From: an uncultured Bacilli bacterium
GTDB taxonomy: Bacteria > Bacillota_I > Bacilli_A > RF39 > UBA660
Direction: 5' to 3'
Assembly (NCBI GenBank): GCA_934120265.1
Contig: CAKOTU010000002.1
Coordinates: forward strand, 55,637 to 119,636
DNA: 64,000 bases
The notes under the pieces were generated by a model. It saw nothing but the letters and a program-made list of their open reading frames with translations, was not told the origin of the DNA and ran no database searches. The position numbers were made by a program, and so were the translations under genes. Shown piece after piece: positions 33,849 to 42,049 of this stretch (position 1 is the first letter of the stretch; every line of letters begins with the position of its first letter).

Positions 33849-34770
33849 TTTTCTTACTCCTTTTAACTAATAAATTTTGTAGTATTGTAAATCCACTATT
33901 GAAAATCCAATACAATGCAATTCCAGTTGAAATAGTAAATGATGCGATTGAAATAAATATAATTGAAATATTACTCATCATTTTCATTTGTTTTTCTTGA
34001 TCACTACTCATTGATGCGGTTGAATTTAACTTAAATGAATAATACGTTGTTGCGATAACTAAGATTATAAATATTATATAATAAAATTTACCATTGCTCA
34101 TTGCTGTTAAAGGACTTGTACCTAATTGAAATCCTAATAAATTTTCTTCAAATAATGCTGGTATTCTATTCATTGCTTCATAAAATGCAAAGAATAATGG
34201 AATCTGAATGAATGAGAATAAGCAACCAGATAATGGATTTATACCATTTTTTTTGTATATCATCATCATCTCTTGAGATTTTTGAATTTGAGCTTCATTA
34301 TCTTGTCTATTTTTATATTTCTTTTCTAACTTATCTAACTCAGGTTTAGCTTTTTTCATGTTTTCTGATTGTAAAGCTGTTTTTTTAGTTATAGGATATA
34401 AAATCATTCTTATTAATAAAGTTACAATTATAACTGACAACCCATAATTTTTAACAAGATTTCCTATTTTTATTATTATCCAAGCTAAAGGTTTTACAAA
34501 TATAGTTGTCCATATTCCTTCATATCCCCCAGATGTTATGCTAAAATTCTTACAATCTACTAAAGAATCAACGTCCACATTATTCTCTCTATATAATTTT
34601 AATGTATTTTCATCTGTTGGTTTACATAATATATTTTCTACTAAATTTTGACCTGTTAACGTATTTTGAACTACTTTTTTATCATCATTTTTAAGTATTT
34701 TTGTACAACCAGTTAGTGTTAAAACAACAGTAAAAAGTAAAACAAATATTTTTAATTTATTTTTTTTCAT
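33832..34770 (-). CDS. yidC: Membrane protein insertase YidC/SpoIIIJ (lipoprotein form)
   Basis: Oxa1-family insertase of 312 residues. It has a lipoprotein signal ending in a lipobox (TLTGC, Cys about 22), consistent with lgt in this window. The core shows the helix LSVIIVTLLIRMILYPITKK with the conserved arginine, a charged coiled-coil loop, then GCLFSFIQIPLFFAFYEAMN and two further helices. An inserted periplasmic-side stretch with several cysteines (C48, C63) precedes the core. In spore-formers this locus copy is SpoIIIJ, needed for forespore sigma-G activity. It overlaps rnpA by 14 bp. Confidence 0.94.
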   Translation of the reverse strand: MKKNKLKIFVLLFTVVLTLTGCTKILKNDDKKVVQNTLTGQNLVENILCKPTDENTLKLYRENNVDVDSLVDCKNFSITSGGYEGIWTTIFVKPLAWIIIKIGNLVKNYGLSVIIVTLLIRMILYPITKKTALQSENMKKAKPELDKLEKKYKNRQDNEAQIQKSQEMMMIYKKNGINPLSGCLFSFIQIPLFFAFYEAMNRIPALFEENLLGFQLGTSPLTAMSNGKFYYIIFIILVIATTYYSFKLNSTASMSSDQEKQMKMMSNISIIFISIASFTISTGIALYWIFNSGFTILQNLLVKRSKKNANVI

Positions 34771-35107
34771 TACATTTCTCCTTAATTATATTTAATTTTT
34801 TAAAAGCTTCTATTAAATCATTTTCTCTTTCTGAAAAAGACTTTTCCAATAAACCTCTCCTTACTATTATAATACAATTAATTCCTTTTTCATAGTTATT
34901 TTTATCAATTATAGTTTTTAACTGTCTTTTTATTTTATTCCTAGTAACAGCATTACCTACTTTTTTTCCAACCGATAACCCAAAATGATAAGTAGGATCT
35001 TCAACCTTTTCTACATATAATATATAATCTTTATATTTATATGACCTATTGTTTTTTATTATTCTATCAAAATCCATACTCTTTTTTAATATATTTGTTT
35101 TTTTCAT
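34757..35107 (-). CDS. rnpA: Ribonuclease P protein component
   Basis: Protein subunit of RNase P (116 aa), which assists the catalytic RNA in trimming tRNA 5' ends. The RNR motif is GNAVTRNKIKRQLKTII near residue 52, and HFGLSVGKKVG near 41 is also conserved. The gene follows rpmH with a hairpin in the gap, as in almost all bacteria. The RNase P RNA gene is not in the window. Confidence 0.95.
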   Translation of the reverse strand: MKKTNILKKSMDFDRIIKNNRSYKYKDYILYVEKVEDPTYHFGLSVGKKVGNAVTRNKIKRQLKTIIDKNNYEKGINCIIIVRRGLLEKSFSERENDLIEAFKKLNIIKEKCNEKK

Positions 35108-35130
35108 ATAGCACCTTCTTTAAACTAAAA

Positions 35131-35149
35131 GCCACTGTTTTGCAGTGGC
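35131..35149 (-). terminator. Hairpin between rpmH and rnpA (partial terminator)
   Basis: GCCACTG (35131-35137) pairs with CAGTGGC (35143-35149). On the minus strand it is followed by TTTTAGTTT, an interrupted T-tract, so it probably gives partial termination that lowers rnpA relative to rpmH. This is inference from the known rpmH-rnpA expression ratio. Confidence 0.6.
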
Positions 35150-35157
35150 CTTAAATA

Positions 35158-35280
35158 TTAGTGTGATAAAACTTTACGACCTTTTCTTCTTCTTGAATTG
35201 ATCATTTTAGTTTTCATACGAGCTAAAAAACCCATTTTTTTACTTCTTTTTCTATTATTTGGTTGAAATGTTCTTTTCAT
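35158..35280 (-). CDS. rpmH: 50S ribosomal protein L34
   Basis: A 40-residue, highly basic protein, too short for most gene callers. Translation gives MKRTFQPNNRKRSKKMGF at the start and RRRKGRKVLSH at the end, unmistakable L34. It is about four residues shorter than the usual 44, with the loss in the NGRKVLAA region. ATG 35280 is behind a perfect GGAGGTG. It is the first gene left of oriC and has a consensus promoter. Confidence 0.97.
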   Translation of the reverse strand: MKRTFQPNNRKRSKKMGFLARMKTKMINSRRRKGRKVLSH

Positions 35281-35318
35281 AGTCCACCTCCTAAAGCCTA
35301 TATTTCATCGCTTTAACC

Positions 35319-35347
35319 ATTATATAGATAAATTATGAATTTGTCAA
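35319..35347 (-). promoter_or_regulatory. rpmH promoter (consensus)
   Basis: On the minus strand TTGACA (35342-35347), a 17-bp spacer and TATAAT (35319-35324): a perfect sigma-A promoter driving rpmH towards the left. Confidence 0.88.
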
Positions 35348-35641
35348 ATATTTTTTATCGTTATAATTATATTTTTTCCACACAGTATTTTTCTTTAATT
35401 TATAATATATAACGTTATTTTCCACAGTAGATGTGGAAAACTTACTAACATGTGATTTGATATGTTAATTATTTTTCCACAATGGGTGTTGAAAATGTAA
35501 TTATTCTTTTAAAAATAATGTCGTTTGGTGTGGAAAATTGTGTTAATTTGTCGAATTTTAATATTTTTCCACAGTTTATATTGGTTTTTATTTTTTTTTG
35601 GTGTAAAATAATGTTAACAATTGTTAAAGTGAGGTGAGTTT
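35348..35641. other. oriC: oriC region with DnaA boxes between rpmH and dnaA
   Basis: Non-coding stretch between the rpmH promoter and the dnaA start. It holds six copies of TTTTCCACA or its complement TGTGGAAAA: 35374-35382, 35418-35426, 35432-35440 (reverse), 35473-35481, 35529-35537 (reverse) and 35565-35573. A one-mismatch copy lies near 35487. A T-run then leads to dnaA. The box differs from the E. coli TTATCCACA at position 3. Boxes upstream of dnaA plus one downstream (37023-37031) suggest the bipartite Bacillota origin, with unwinding probably between dnaA and dnaN. The gene-strand switch here supports it. Confidence 0.88.
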
Positions 35642-36994
35642 GTGGATATTAATACTATTTGGAACCTTTTTTTAGAAAAAATAAAAGGGGAACTTGATCC
35701 TATACTTTATGAAACTTGGTTCATGGATACTAAATTAATAGAATTAAACAACAATACTGCTAAAATATTAGTGCCAATGCAAGTACATAAAAAACACCTT
35801 AAAGAAAACTATAATAATCTTATAGAAGAAATTTTCACTGAAATTACTGGTAGTAATTTTAAATTTGAATATCTATTAGAAGAAGAAATTGTTAAAAATG
35901 TTACTATTGATGTGGATAAAGTAGGGGTTCCATCAAATAATTTATTTGAATCTAATCTTGATCCTAAATACACATTTGATAATTTTATTGTAGGTAACAG
36001 TAATAAATTTGCTAAGGCTACATCTTTAGCTGTTGCAGAACAACCTGGTTTTATGTATAATCCTTTATTTATATATGGAAGTAGTGGATTAGGTAAAACT
36101 CATTTAATGCACGCTATTGGAAATTATATTGTGAAAAATAGTAATAAAAAAGTATTATATGTTACTAGTGAAAAGTTTGTGGATGATTTTCTTAATATAT
36201 ATAGGAAAAACAAAGAAGAAAATAACTTTGATGCGATAAACGAATTTAAGAATAAGTATAGAAATGTTGATGTGTTAATGATAGATGACATTCAATACTT
36301 AGAAATAGCAAGTAAAACACAGCAAGAATTCTTTAATACTTTTAATGAATTACATTGTAATAATAAACAAATCATTATTTCTTCCGATAGATCACCAGAT
36401 GATTTAAAAAAATTAGAAGAAAGACTTAGAACTAGATTTAACTGGGGTTTAACGATAGATATTTTGCCACCAGATTTCAAGTTAAGAATGGATATAATTG
36501 ATAAAAAAATAGAGGCTAATGATGTATGCAATGATTTTCCTATGGAAGTTAAAGAATATATTGCTAGCAATTGTACTTCTGATATAAGAAAACTTGAAGG
36601 AGCTATTACAAGAGTATTCGCTTATGCAACTATTATGAATGGATCTGATATTACAATAGAATTAGCAACAGAGGCTTTAAAAGACTATTTCGTTAAAAGC
36701 ATTATATCAAAAAATAAAATTGAACAAGTACAACAGTTAATTGCCAATGCTTATAATATTTCTGTAGAAGATATAAAAAGTAAGAAAAGAATGTCAAGTA
36801 TTTCTGTTCCTAGACAAATAGGTATGTATATATGTAGAACTTATCTTTCCGAATCTTTACCTAAAATAGGATTAGAATTTGGTGGAAAAGATCACACTAC
36901 AGTAATGCATTCAGTAGATAAGATAAAAAAAGAGATTAAAACTAACAGTGAGTTAGAAGAACAAATTAATAAAATAGTTAATCAAATAAAATAG
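35642..36994 (+). CDS. dnaA: Chromosomal replication initiator DnaA
   Basis: AAA+ initiator of 450 residues. Domain I (1-85) begins DINTIWNLFLEKIKGELDP, then a short linker. The AAA+ domain has Walker A GSSGLGKTHLMHAIGN near residue 147 and Walker B VLMIDDIQYL near 210. Domain IV carries the DnaA signature FGGKDHTTVMHSVDKIKKEI near 416 that reads the boxes around it. Start codon is GTG at 35642 behind GAGGTGAG. No yabA is seen in its Bacillus position between ricT and trmN6, so initiation control may differ. Confidence 0.97.
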   Translation: MDINTIWNLFLEKIKGELDPILYETWFMDTKLIELNNNTAKILVPMQVHKKHLKENYNNLIEEIFTEITGSNFKFEYLLEEEIVKNVTIDVDKVGVPSNNLFESNLDPKYTFDNFIVGNSNKFAKATSLAVAEQPGFMYNPLFIYGSSGLGKTHLMHAIGNYIVKNSNKKVLYVTSEKFVDDFLNIYRKNKEENNFDAINEFKNKYRNVDVLMIDDIQYLEIASKTQQEFFNTFNELHCNNKQIIISSDRSPDDLKKLEERLRTRFNWGLTIDILPPDFKLRMDIIDKKIEANDVCNDFPMEVKEYIASNCTSDIRKLEGAITRVFAYATIMNGSDITIELATEALKDYFVKSIISKNKIEQVQQLIANAYNISVEDIKSKKRMSSISVPRQIGMYICRTYLSESLPKIGLEFGGKDHTTVMHSVDKIKKEIKTNSELEEQINKIVNQIK

Positions 36995-37022
36995 TGGTGG
37001 AAAAACAAATTTAAACAACATT

Positions 37023-37031
37023 TTTTCCACA
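37023..37031 (+). promoter_or_regulatory. DnaA box downstream of dnaA
   Basis: TTTTCCACA in the 152-bp dnaA-dnaN gap, with a half-site GGTGGAAAA just after the dnaA stop. The rest of the gap is very A+T rich and could be the unwinding element; no terminator is obvious. Confidence 0.65.
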
Positions 37032-37146
37032 ATATAAAATTACTGTTTGTCCTTGAAAATAAAAGAAAAATGATAGTTTTATACATTTTACACACTAATA
37101 ATAAAAATAACTATTATAAAAATAAAAATTATAGGGAGGTTTATTT

Positions 37147-38268
37147 ATGAAATTAAAAATTAAACAAAATATATTAATGGAACATTTAAATTATGTTATT
37201 AAAGGAATATCAAATAAAAATTTAATACCTATATTAAACTGTATTAAATTTGAACTTACAAATGAAGGTTTATATTTATTAAGTACTGATAATGAAATTT
37301 CTATTAAAACTTTTATTAAAAAAGAAGATATTGAAAAAATAGATACTTTAGGAGATATTGTTGTTTCTGGTAGATATATATATGATATTATTAAAAAATT
37401 ACCAAATGAAATAATAGATATAGAAGAAGTAATGGATTCAAAAATATTTATTAATACAACTAATTCATCATTTAATTTAAATTGTAATTTAGTTAGTGAT
37501 TTTCCTAGATTAGAATTAGAAGAGAGTAAAACACCAATTGTTTTAAACCAAAAAGTATTTAAAAATATAATTAATCAAACTATTTTTGCTACGTCAACTC
37601 AAGAGTCTAGACCTGTATTAACTGGTATCAATTTAAAAATAACAGATGATATATTAGAATGTACAGCTACAGATTCATATAGATTAGCTAGTAAAAAGAT
37701 AAAATTATCCACAGCAATTAGTGAAAAAATTAATATTATTATTCCAACACGTAATTTAAATGAATTATTAAAGTTACTTACTAATGATGAAGATGAAATT
37801 AAAATACATATATTTAATAATAAAATTATATTTATGTTTGATACAATTATATTTATGTCAAGACTTATTAATGGTACTTATCCAGATGCTTCAAAATTAA
37901 TACCTAATGAATTTACAGCAACATTAACAGTAAATCTAAAAGATTTATATAATTCTATAGATAGAGCGTCATTATTAACTAATGAAGCAGATAAGAATAC
38001 TGTTAAATTAAATATAGAAAATGAACAAATTATATTAAAATCAAATATTCCTGAAATAGGTAATGTAGAAGAAAAATTAAGTATTATAGATTATGATAAT
38101 AATAATATTAAAATAGCATTTAGTTCAAAATTTATGATGGATGCTTTAAAAGTAATGGAATGTGAGAATGTTAAATTATTATTTAATGGTGAAGTAAAAC
38201 CAATAATTATTAAAAATGCAGAAAATGATGATTTAATTCAATTAATATTACCAATAAGAACTTATTAA
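37147..38268 (+). CDS. dnaN: DNA polymerase III beta sliding clamp
   Basis: Ring clamp of the replisome, 373 residues (usual about 375). It begins MKLKIKQNILMEHLNYVIKG. ESRPVLTGINLKITDDILEC near residue 150 and ATDSYRLASKKIKL near 174 are the beta-clamp middle-domain signature, and the C-terminal KPIIIKN...LIQLILPIRTY matches the conserved LPIRT(Y/F/V) end. ATG 37147 follows AGGGAGG. A strong terminator follows the gene. Confidence 0.97.
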   Translation: MKLKIKQNILMEHLNYVIKGISNKNLIPILNCIKFELTNEGLYLLSTDNEISIKTFIKKEDIEKIDTLGDIVVSGRYIYDIIKKLPNEIIDIEEVMDSKIFINTTNSSFNLNCNLVSDFPRLELEESKTPIVLNQKVFKNIINQTIFATSTQESRPVLTGINLKITDDILECTATDSYRLASKKIKLSTAISEKINIIIPTRNLNELLKLLTNDEDEIKIHIFNNKIIFMFDTIIFMSRLINGTYPDASKLIPNEFTATLTVNLKDLYNSIDRASLLTNEADKNTVKLNIENEQIILKSNIPEIGNVEEKLSIIDYDNNNIKIAFSSKFMMDALKVMECENVKLLFNGEVKPIIIKNAENDDLIQLILPIRTY

Positions 38269-38275
38269 AAAGAGA

Positions 38276-38312
38276 GAAAAAATTGAAAAAAAGTACAATT
38301 TTTTCTTTTTTT
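38276..38312 (+). terminator. dnaN terminator
   Basis: GAAAAAATTG (38276-38285) pairs with CAATTTTTTC (38296-38305), followed by T7. Confidence 0.75.
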
Positions 38313-38384
38313 TGACAAATTTCGACAAAAAATGACAAAAAAATAGAGTATAAGAAAGGAAATTTCCAATTTTTGTGGAAATTT
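38313..38384 (+). promoter_or_regulatory. Upstream region of the ComK homologue: phased repeats and leader hairpin
   Basis: Three copies of GACAAA recur exactly every 10 bp from 38314 (gacaaatttc, gacaaaaaat, gacaaaaaaa), on the same helical face. TATAAG follows. Then AAATTTCCA (38360-38368) pairs with TGGAAATTT (38376-38384) in a 9-bp hairpin with a 7-nt loop, upstream of the GGGAGGTG ribosome site. The repeat may be a regulator site; no protein can be named. Confidence 0.5.
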
Positions 38385-38406
38385 ATAAGTAGAGGGAGGT
38401 GAATTT

Positions 38407-38856
38407 ATGTTAGAAAATTATGAAATAAATAGTGGTACATTAGCTGTTATACCAATAGATGAGTATACATCAAAAGTTATTGAGTTGGATAATGAGTATA
38501 TTGTTAATAAACCATGTTTTGAAATAATTGATGATAGTTGTAATTATTATGGTAGTACATATCAAGGTAGATATGAAGGAACAAAAAATATGATAGGAAT
38601 GAATTATAAATTACCAATCATAATAGAAGAGAGCAAAAATATAATATTTTTTCCTACAACATCTCCAAGACTAATTAATTGTTCTTGGGTTTCCTTAAAT
38701 AATTTAAAAACTTATTTAAGAAATAATGAGGGATCTGATATAGTATTTAAAAATGATAGTATAGTTAATTTTAGTATTTCAATTTTTTCATTAGAAAGTC
38801 AAATTTTACGTGCATCAAGATTGGAATCAATTTTAAGAAGTAGAAAAAATCAATAA
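38407..38856 (+). CDS. comK: ComK homologue (competence transcription factor family)
   Basis: A 149-residue protein that I recognise as ComK-like. LENYEINSGTLAVIPIDEYT at the N-terminus parallels Bacillus ComK (LESYEVNGATIAVLPEE), and FEIIDDSCNYYGSTYQGRYE near residue 38 parallels its LQIVDRSCRFFGSSYAGRKA. KLPIIIEESKNIIFFPTTSP and NCSWVSLNNLKTY follow the ComK pattern as well. ComK binds AT-boxes and activates DNA-uptake genes. This copy is about 40 residues shorter at the C-terminus than Bacillus ComK (192), so proteolytic control could differ. It sits where rlbA (yaaA) normally is, between dnaN and recF, with its own terminators. Function in competence is inference. Confidence 0.78.
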   Translation: MLENYEINSGTLAVIPIDEYTSKVIELDNEYIVNKPCFEIIDDSCNYYGSTYQGRYEGTKNMIGMNYKLPIIIEESKNIIFFPTTSPRLINCSWVSLNNLKTYLRNNEGSDIVFKNDSIVNFSISIFSLESQILRASRLESILRSRKNQ

Positions 38857-38860
38857 TTAT

Positions 38861-38890
38861 AAAAAAATAGGCAAAAAAGCCTATTTTTTT
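38861..38890 (+). terminator. comK terminator
   Basis: A 12-bp stem AAAAAAATAGGC / GCCTATTTTTTT with an A6 loop, T-rich beyond. Confidence 0.85.
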
Positions 38891-38910
38891 GCTTTTTATT
38901 ATCAAATTTA

Positions 38911-38919
38911 TGATATAAT
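38911..38919 (+). promoter_or_regulatory. Extended -10 promoter for recF-gyrBA
   Basis: TGATATAAT (TGn and perfect TATAAT), about 80 bp before the recF ATG. No good -35 is apparent. The long leader contains a T8 tract. Confidence 0.65.
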
Positions 38920-38997
38920 ATATATGATGTATAGGAATATTAAAAATATACTTTTTTTCTTCTACAGCCTTAAAAATATCAAAAACAGGGGTGTTAT

Positions 38998-40110
38998 ATG
39001 TATTTAAGTAATATAAAATTACATAATTTTAGAAATTATGAAAAATTAGTGTTAGATTTTACTCCTGGTATTAATATTATCTACGGAAATAATGCTCAAG
39101 GAAAAACAAATTTATTAGAATCTATATACTATTTATCTGTAACTAAATCACATCATTCTTTTTTAGATAATAATTTAATAAAGAACGGGGAAGATAGTTT
39201 ATTTGTTGAAGGAATTATTAAAGATAATGATTTAACCAATAAATATTCTATAGAATTAGTTAATCATAAGAAACTATTAAAAATAAATGATGATAAAATA
39301 AATAAAATTAGTGATTATATATCTAATATTAATACAATTTTCTTTTATCCCGATGATTTGAATTTGATAAAAGGTAATCCTGAAGTAAGAAGAAGATATT
39401 TGAATATTCAATTAAGTCAGTTATCAAGTATATATTTTAAAAATATAAGTGACTATAATAAACTATTAAAAATAAGAAATGATTATTTGAAAAAATATGT
39501 CGATAGAATTGATTTTGATGAAAATTATTTTGATATAATAACAGATCATTTAATTGATAAAAGTATTTATATATATAAAATGCGAAAAAAATATATTTCA
39601 AAAATCAATCAATATAGTAAACTTATAAGTAAAAAAATATATAATAACGATAATTATGAAGTTGTATATAAGACAAATTTTGATCATTTAGATTTTAATG
39701 AGGTAGATATAAAATCTAAAATAAAAGAGGAATATAGAAAAAATTTATATAAAGATAAAAAGTATAAAATCACATTATTAGGTCCTCAAAAAGATGATTT
39801 TGAATTTATATATGATGATAAAAATTTAAAATTGTATGGTTCACAAGGGCAACAACGTTTAGGAGTTTTAGTATTTAAATTGTCTGAAATAAATATCTTT
39901 AATGATTTTAAACAGACAAAGCCTATATTACTTTTAGACGATGTATTTAGTGAATTAGACAATAATAAAAAAAATAGTTTATTAAATTATATTAATAACG
40001 AGATTCAAACAATTATAACAACGACAGATTTATCAAATTTAGATGAAAATTTAATTAATACATCAAATCTAATAAAGATAAATGGTGGCAAAATAGAAGA
40101 GGTGGAATGA
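38998..40110 (+). CDS. recF: DNA replication and repair ATPase RecF
   Basis: SMC-like ATPase of 370 residues loading RecA at gaps with RecO and RecR. It starts MYLSNIKLHNFRNYEKLVLD; Walker A is NIIYGNNAQGKTNLLESIYY near residue 28; the ABC-type signature is YGSQGQQRLGVLVFKL near 279 and Walker B ILLLDDVFSELD near 310. The gene ends in TGA one base before the gyrB ATG, so it heads a recF-gyrB-gyrA operon. recR is also in the window. Confidence 0.95.
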   Translation: MYLSNIKLHNFRNYEKLVLDFTPGINIIYGNNAQGKTNLLESIYYLSVTKSHHSFLDNNLIKNGEDSLFVEGIIKDNDLTNKYSIELVNHKKLLKINDDKINKISDYISNINTIFFYPDDLNLIKGNPEVRRRYLNIQLSQLSSIYFKNISDYNKLLKIRNDYLKKYVDRIDFDENYFDIITDHLIDKSIYIYKMRKKYISKINQYSKLISKKIYNNDNYEVVYKTNFDHLDFNEVDIKSKIKEEYRKNLYKDKKYKITLLGPQKDDFEFIYDDKNLKLYGSQGQQRLGVLVFKLSEINIFNDFKQTKPILLLDDVFSELDNNKKNSLLNYINNEIQTIITTTDLSNLDENLINTSNLIKINGGKIEEVE

Positions 40111-40111
40111 A

Positions 40112-42037
40112 ATGGAACAAAATAATCAACATTATGATGCATCTGATATTCAAGTATTGGAAGGTTTAGAAGCTGTTAGAAAACGTCCTGGTATGTACAT
40201 AGGAACAACAGATGTAAAAGGGTTGCATCATTTAGTATGGGAAATAGTAGATAATTCTATAGATGAAGCTTTAGCTGGATATTGTAATAATATTGAAATA
40301 ATAATTAATAAAGACAATTCTATTACAGTTAAGGATAATGGTAGAGGTATTCCTGTTGGAGTACATCCAAAAACAGGTCTATCCACAGTAGAAACAGTTT
40401 ATACAGTTTTACACGCTGGTGGAAAGTTTGGAGGCGGAGGATATAAAGTATCTGGAGGTCTTCATGGAGTAGGTGCTAGTGTTGTTAATGCTTTATCTAA
40501 ATGGGTAACAGTAACAGTCTATAAAGATTCAAAAATATATGAAGCAAAGTTTGCTGATGGTGGAAAAATCATTCAAAAATTAACAGTTATAGGTGATTGT
40601 GATCCTAATAGAACAGGAACAACAGTTTCATTTAAACCAGATCCAGAAATTTTTGATACAGACATATATGATTATGAAACATTAAAAACAAGAACAAGAG
40701 AATTAGCTTTTTTAAATAAGGGTTTAAGATTAATATTAAGAGATGATAGAGACGATGAAGACACAACTGGAGAAGTATTCCATTATGAAGGTGGAATCAG
40801 TGAATATGTAAGATATTTAAACAGAAATAAAACACCAATTCATGAACAAATAATTCACTTAGAAGGTGAAGATGATGGTGTTATGTTTGAAGTAGCTATG
40901 CAATATAATTCTGGTTATACTGATAGTATTTATTCATTTGTTAATAATATTAATACTCACGATGGTGGTACTCATGAGGAGGGAGTTAGAAGAGCTTTAA
41001 CTCGTATAATAAATAATTATGCAAGAAAAAATAATTTTTTAAAGGAAAAAGATGATTCTTTAACTGGTGATGATGTTAAAGAAGGATTAACAATGATCGT
41101 TTCTTGTAAACATCCTAATCCACAATTTGAAGGCCAAACAAAGGGAAGATTAGGAAATTCTGAAGTAAGAAAACTTGCTGATAATGTTTTTTCTGCGGGA
41201 TTTGAAAGATTTTTAATGGAAAATCCAGATGAAGCTAAATTAATAATAGAAAAAACAATGACAGCAGCACGTGCTAGAGTAGCGGCAAAGAAAGCAAGAG
41301 AATTAACAAGAAGAAAAAGTGATCTAGATGTAGTTAATTTTGGTGGAAAATTAGTCGATTGTAAAGATAAAGATCCTAAAATATGCGAAATATTTTTAGT
41401 CGAGGGAGATTCGGCTGGAGGATCTGCTATTAAAGGTAGAAATTCAATGACTCAAGCTATTTTACCGTTAAGAGGTAAAATACTTAATGTAGAAAAAGCT
41501 AGATTAGATAGAGCTTTATCAAATGAAGAAATTAGAACAATTATAACAGCTTTTGGAACAGGTATAGGAAATGAATTTGATTTAAGTAAATTAAGATATC
41601 ATAAAATAATAATCATGACCGATGCCGATGTTGATGGATCACATATTAGAGTTTTATTATTAACATTATTCTACAGATTCTTTAGACCAATAGTAGAAGC
41701 AGGACATGTGTATGCAGCTCAACCACCATTATTTTGTATAAAGCATGGTAAAACAATTAAATATGTTTTAAATGAAGAAGAAAGAGATTCTTATCTAGCT
41801 TCATTAAATCCTAATACAAAATATGATATAGCTCGTATGAAAGGTTTAGGAGAAATGGATGCAGAAGAATTAAATGAAACAACAATGGATATAAATACAA
41901 GAATACTAAGAAAAATAACTGTAGATGATTTAATAGCTGCAGATGAAGTATTCTCTAAATTAATGGGTGATGAAGTAGAACCAAGAAGAGAATTTATAGA
42001 AGAAAATGCAGTATATGTAGAAAATTTGGATATTTAG
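40112..42037 (+). CDS. gyrB: DNA gyrase subunit B
   Basis: ATPase and TOPRIM subunit of gyrase, 641 residues. ATP-binding motifs are EIVDNSIDEALAGYCNNIEI near residue 43, DNGRGIPVGVHPKTGLSTVE near 74 and GGLHGVGASVVNALS near 115. TOPRIM motifs are EIFLVEGDSAGGSA near 426 and IIMTDADVDGSHI near 500; the GRNSMTQAILPLRGKILNVE signature lies between. The C-terminal EVEPRREFIEENA is present. It is GyrB rather than ParE by position and length. ATG 40112 follows GAGGTGG. Confidence 0.97.
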   Translation: MEQNNQHYDASDIQVLEGLEAVRKRPGMYIGTTDVKGLHHLVWEIVDNSIDEALAGYCNNIEIIINKDNSITVKDNGRGIPVGVHPKTGLSTVETVYTVLHAGGKFGGGGYKVSGGLHGVGASVVNALSKWVTVTVYKDSKIYEAKFADGGKIIQKLTVIGDCDPNRTGTTVSFKPDPEIFDTDIYDYETLKTRTRELAFLNKGLRLILRDDRDDEDTTGEVFHYEGGISEYVRYLNRNKTPIHEQIIHLEGEDDGVMFEVAMQYNSGYTDSIYSFVNNINTHDGGTHEEGVRRALTRIINNYARKNNFLKEKDDSLTGDDVKEGLTMIVSCKHPNPQFEGQTKGRLGNSEVRKLADNVFSAGFERFLMENPDEAKLIIEKTMTAARARVAAKKARELTRRKSDLDVVNFGGKLVDCKDKDPKICEIFLVEGDSAGGSAIKGRNSMTQAILPLRGKILNVEKARLDRALSNEEIRTIITAFGTGIGNEFDLSKLRYHKIIIMTDADVDGSHIRVLLLTLFYRFFRPIVEAGHVYAAQPPLFCIKHGKTIKYVLNEEERDSYLASLNPNTKYDIARMKGLGEMDAEELNETTMDINTRILRKITVDDLIAADEVFSKLMGDEVEPRREFIEENAVYVENLDI

Positions 42038-42049
42038 GAGGTGTAATAT

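Noticed and set aside
38313..38345. GACAAA repeats as a CRISPR-like or satellite array
   Set aside because: Only three 10-bp units without spacers, and no cas genes. Kept as a possible regulatory array.
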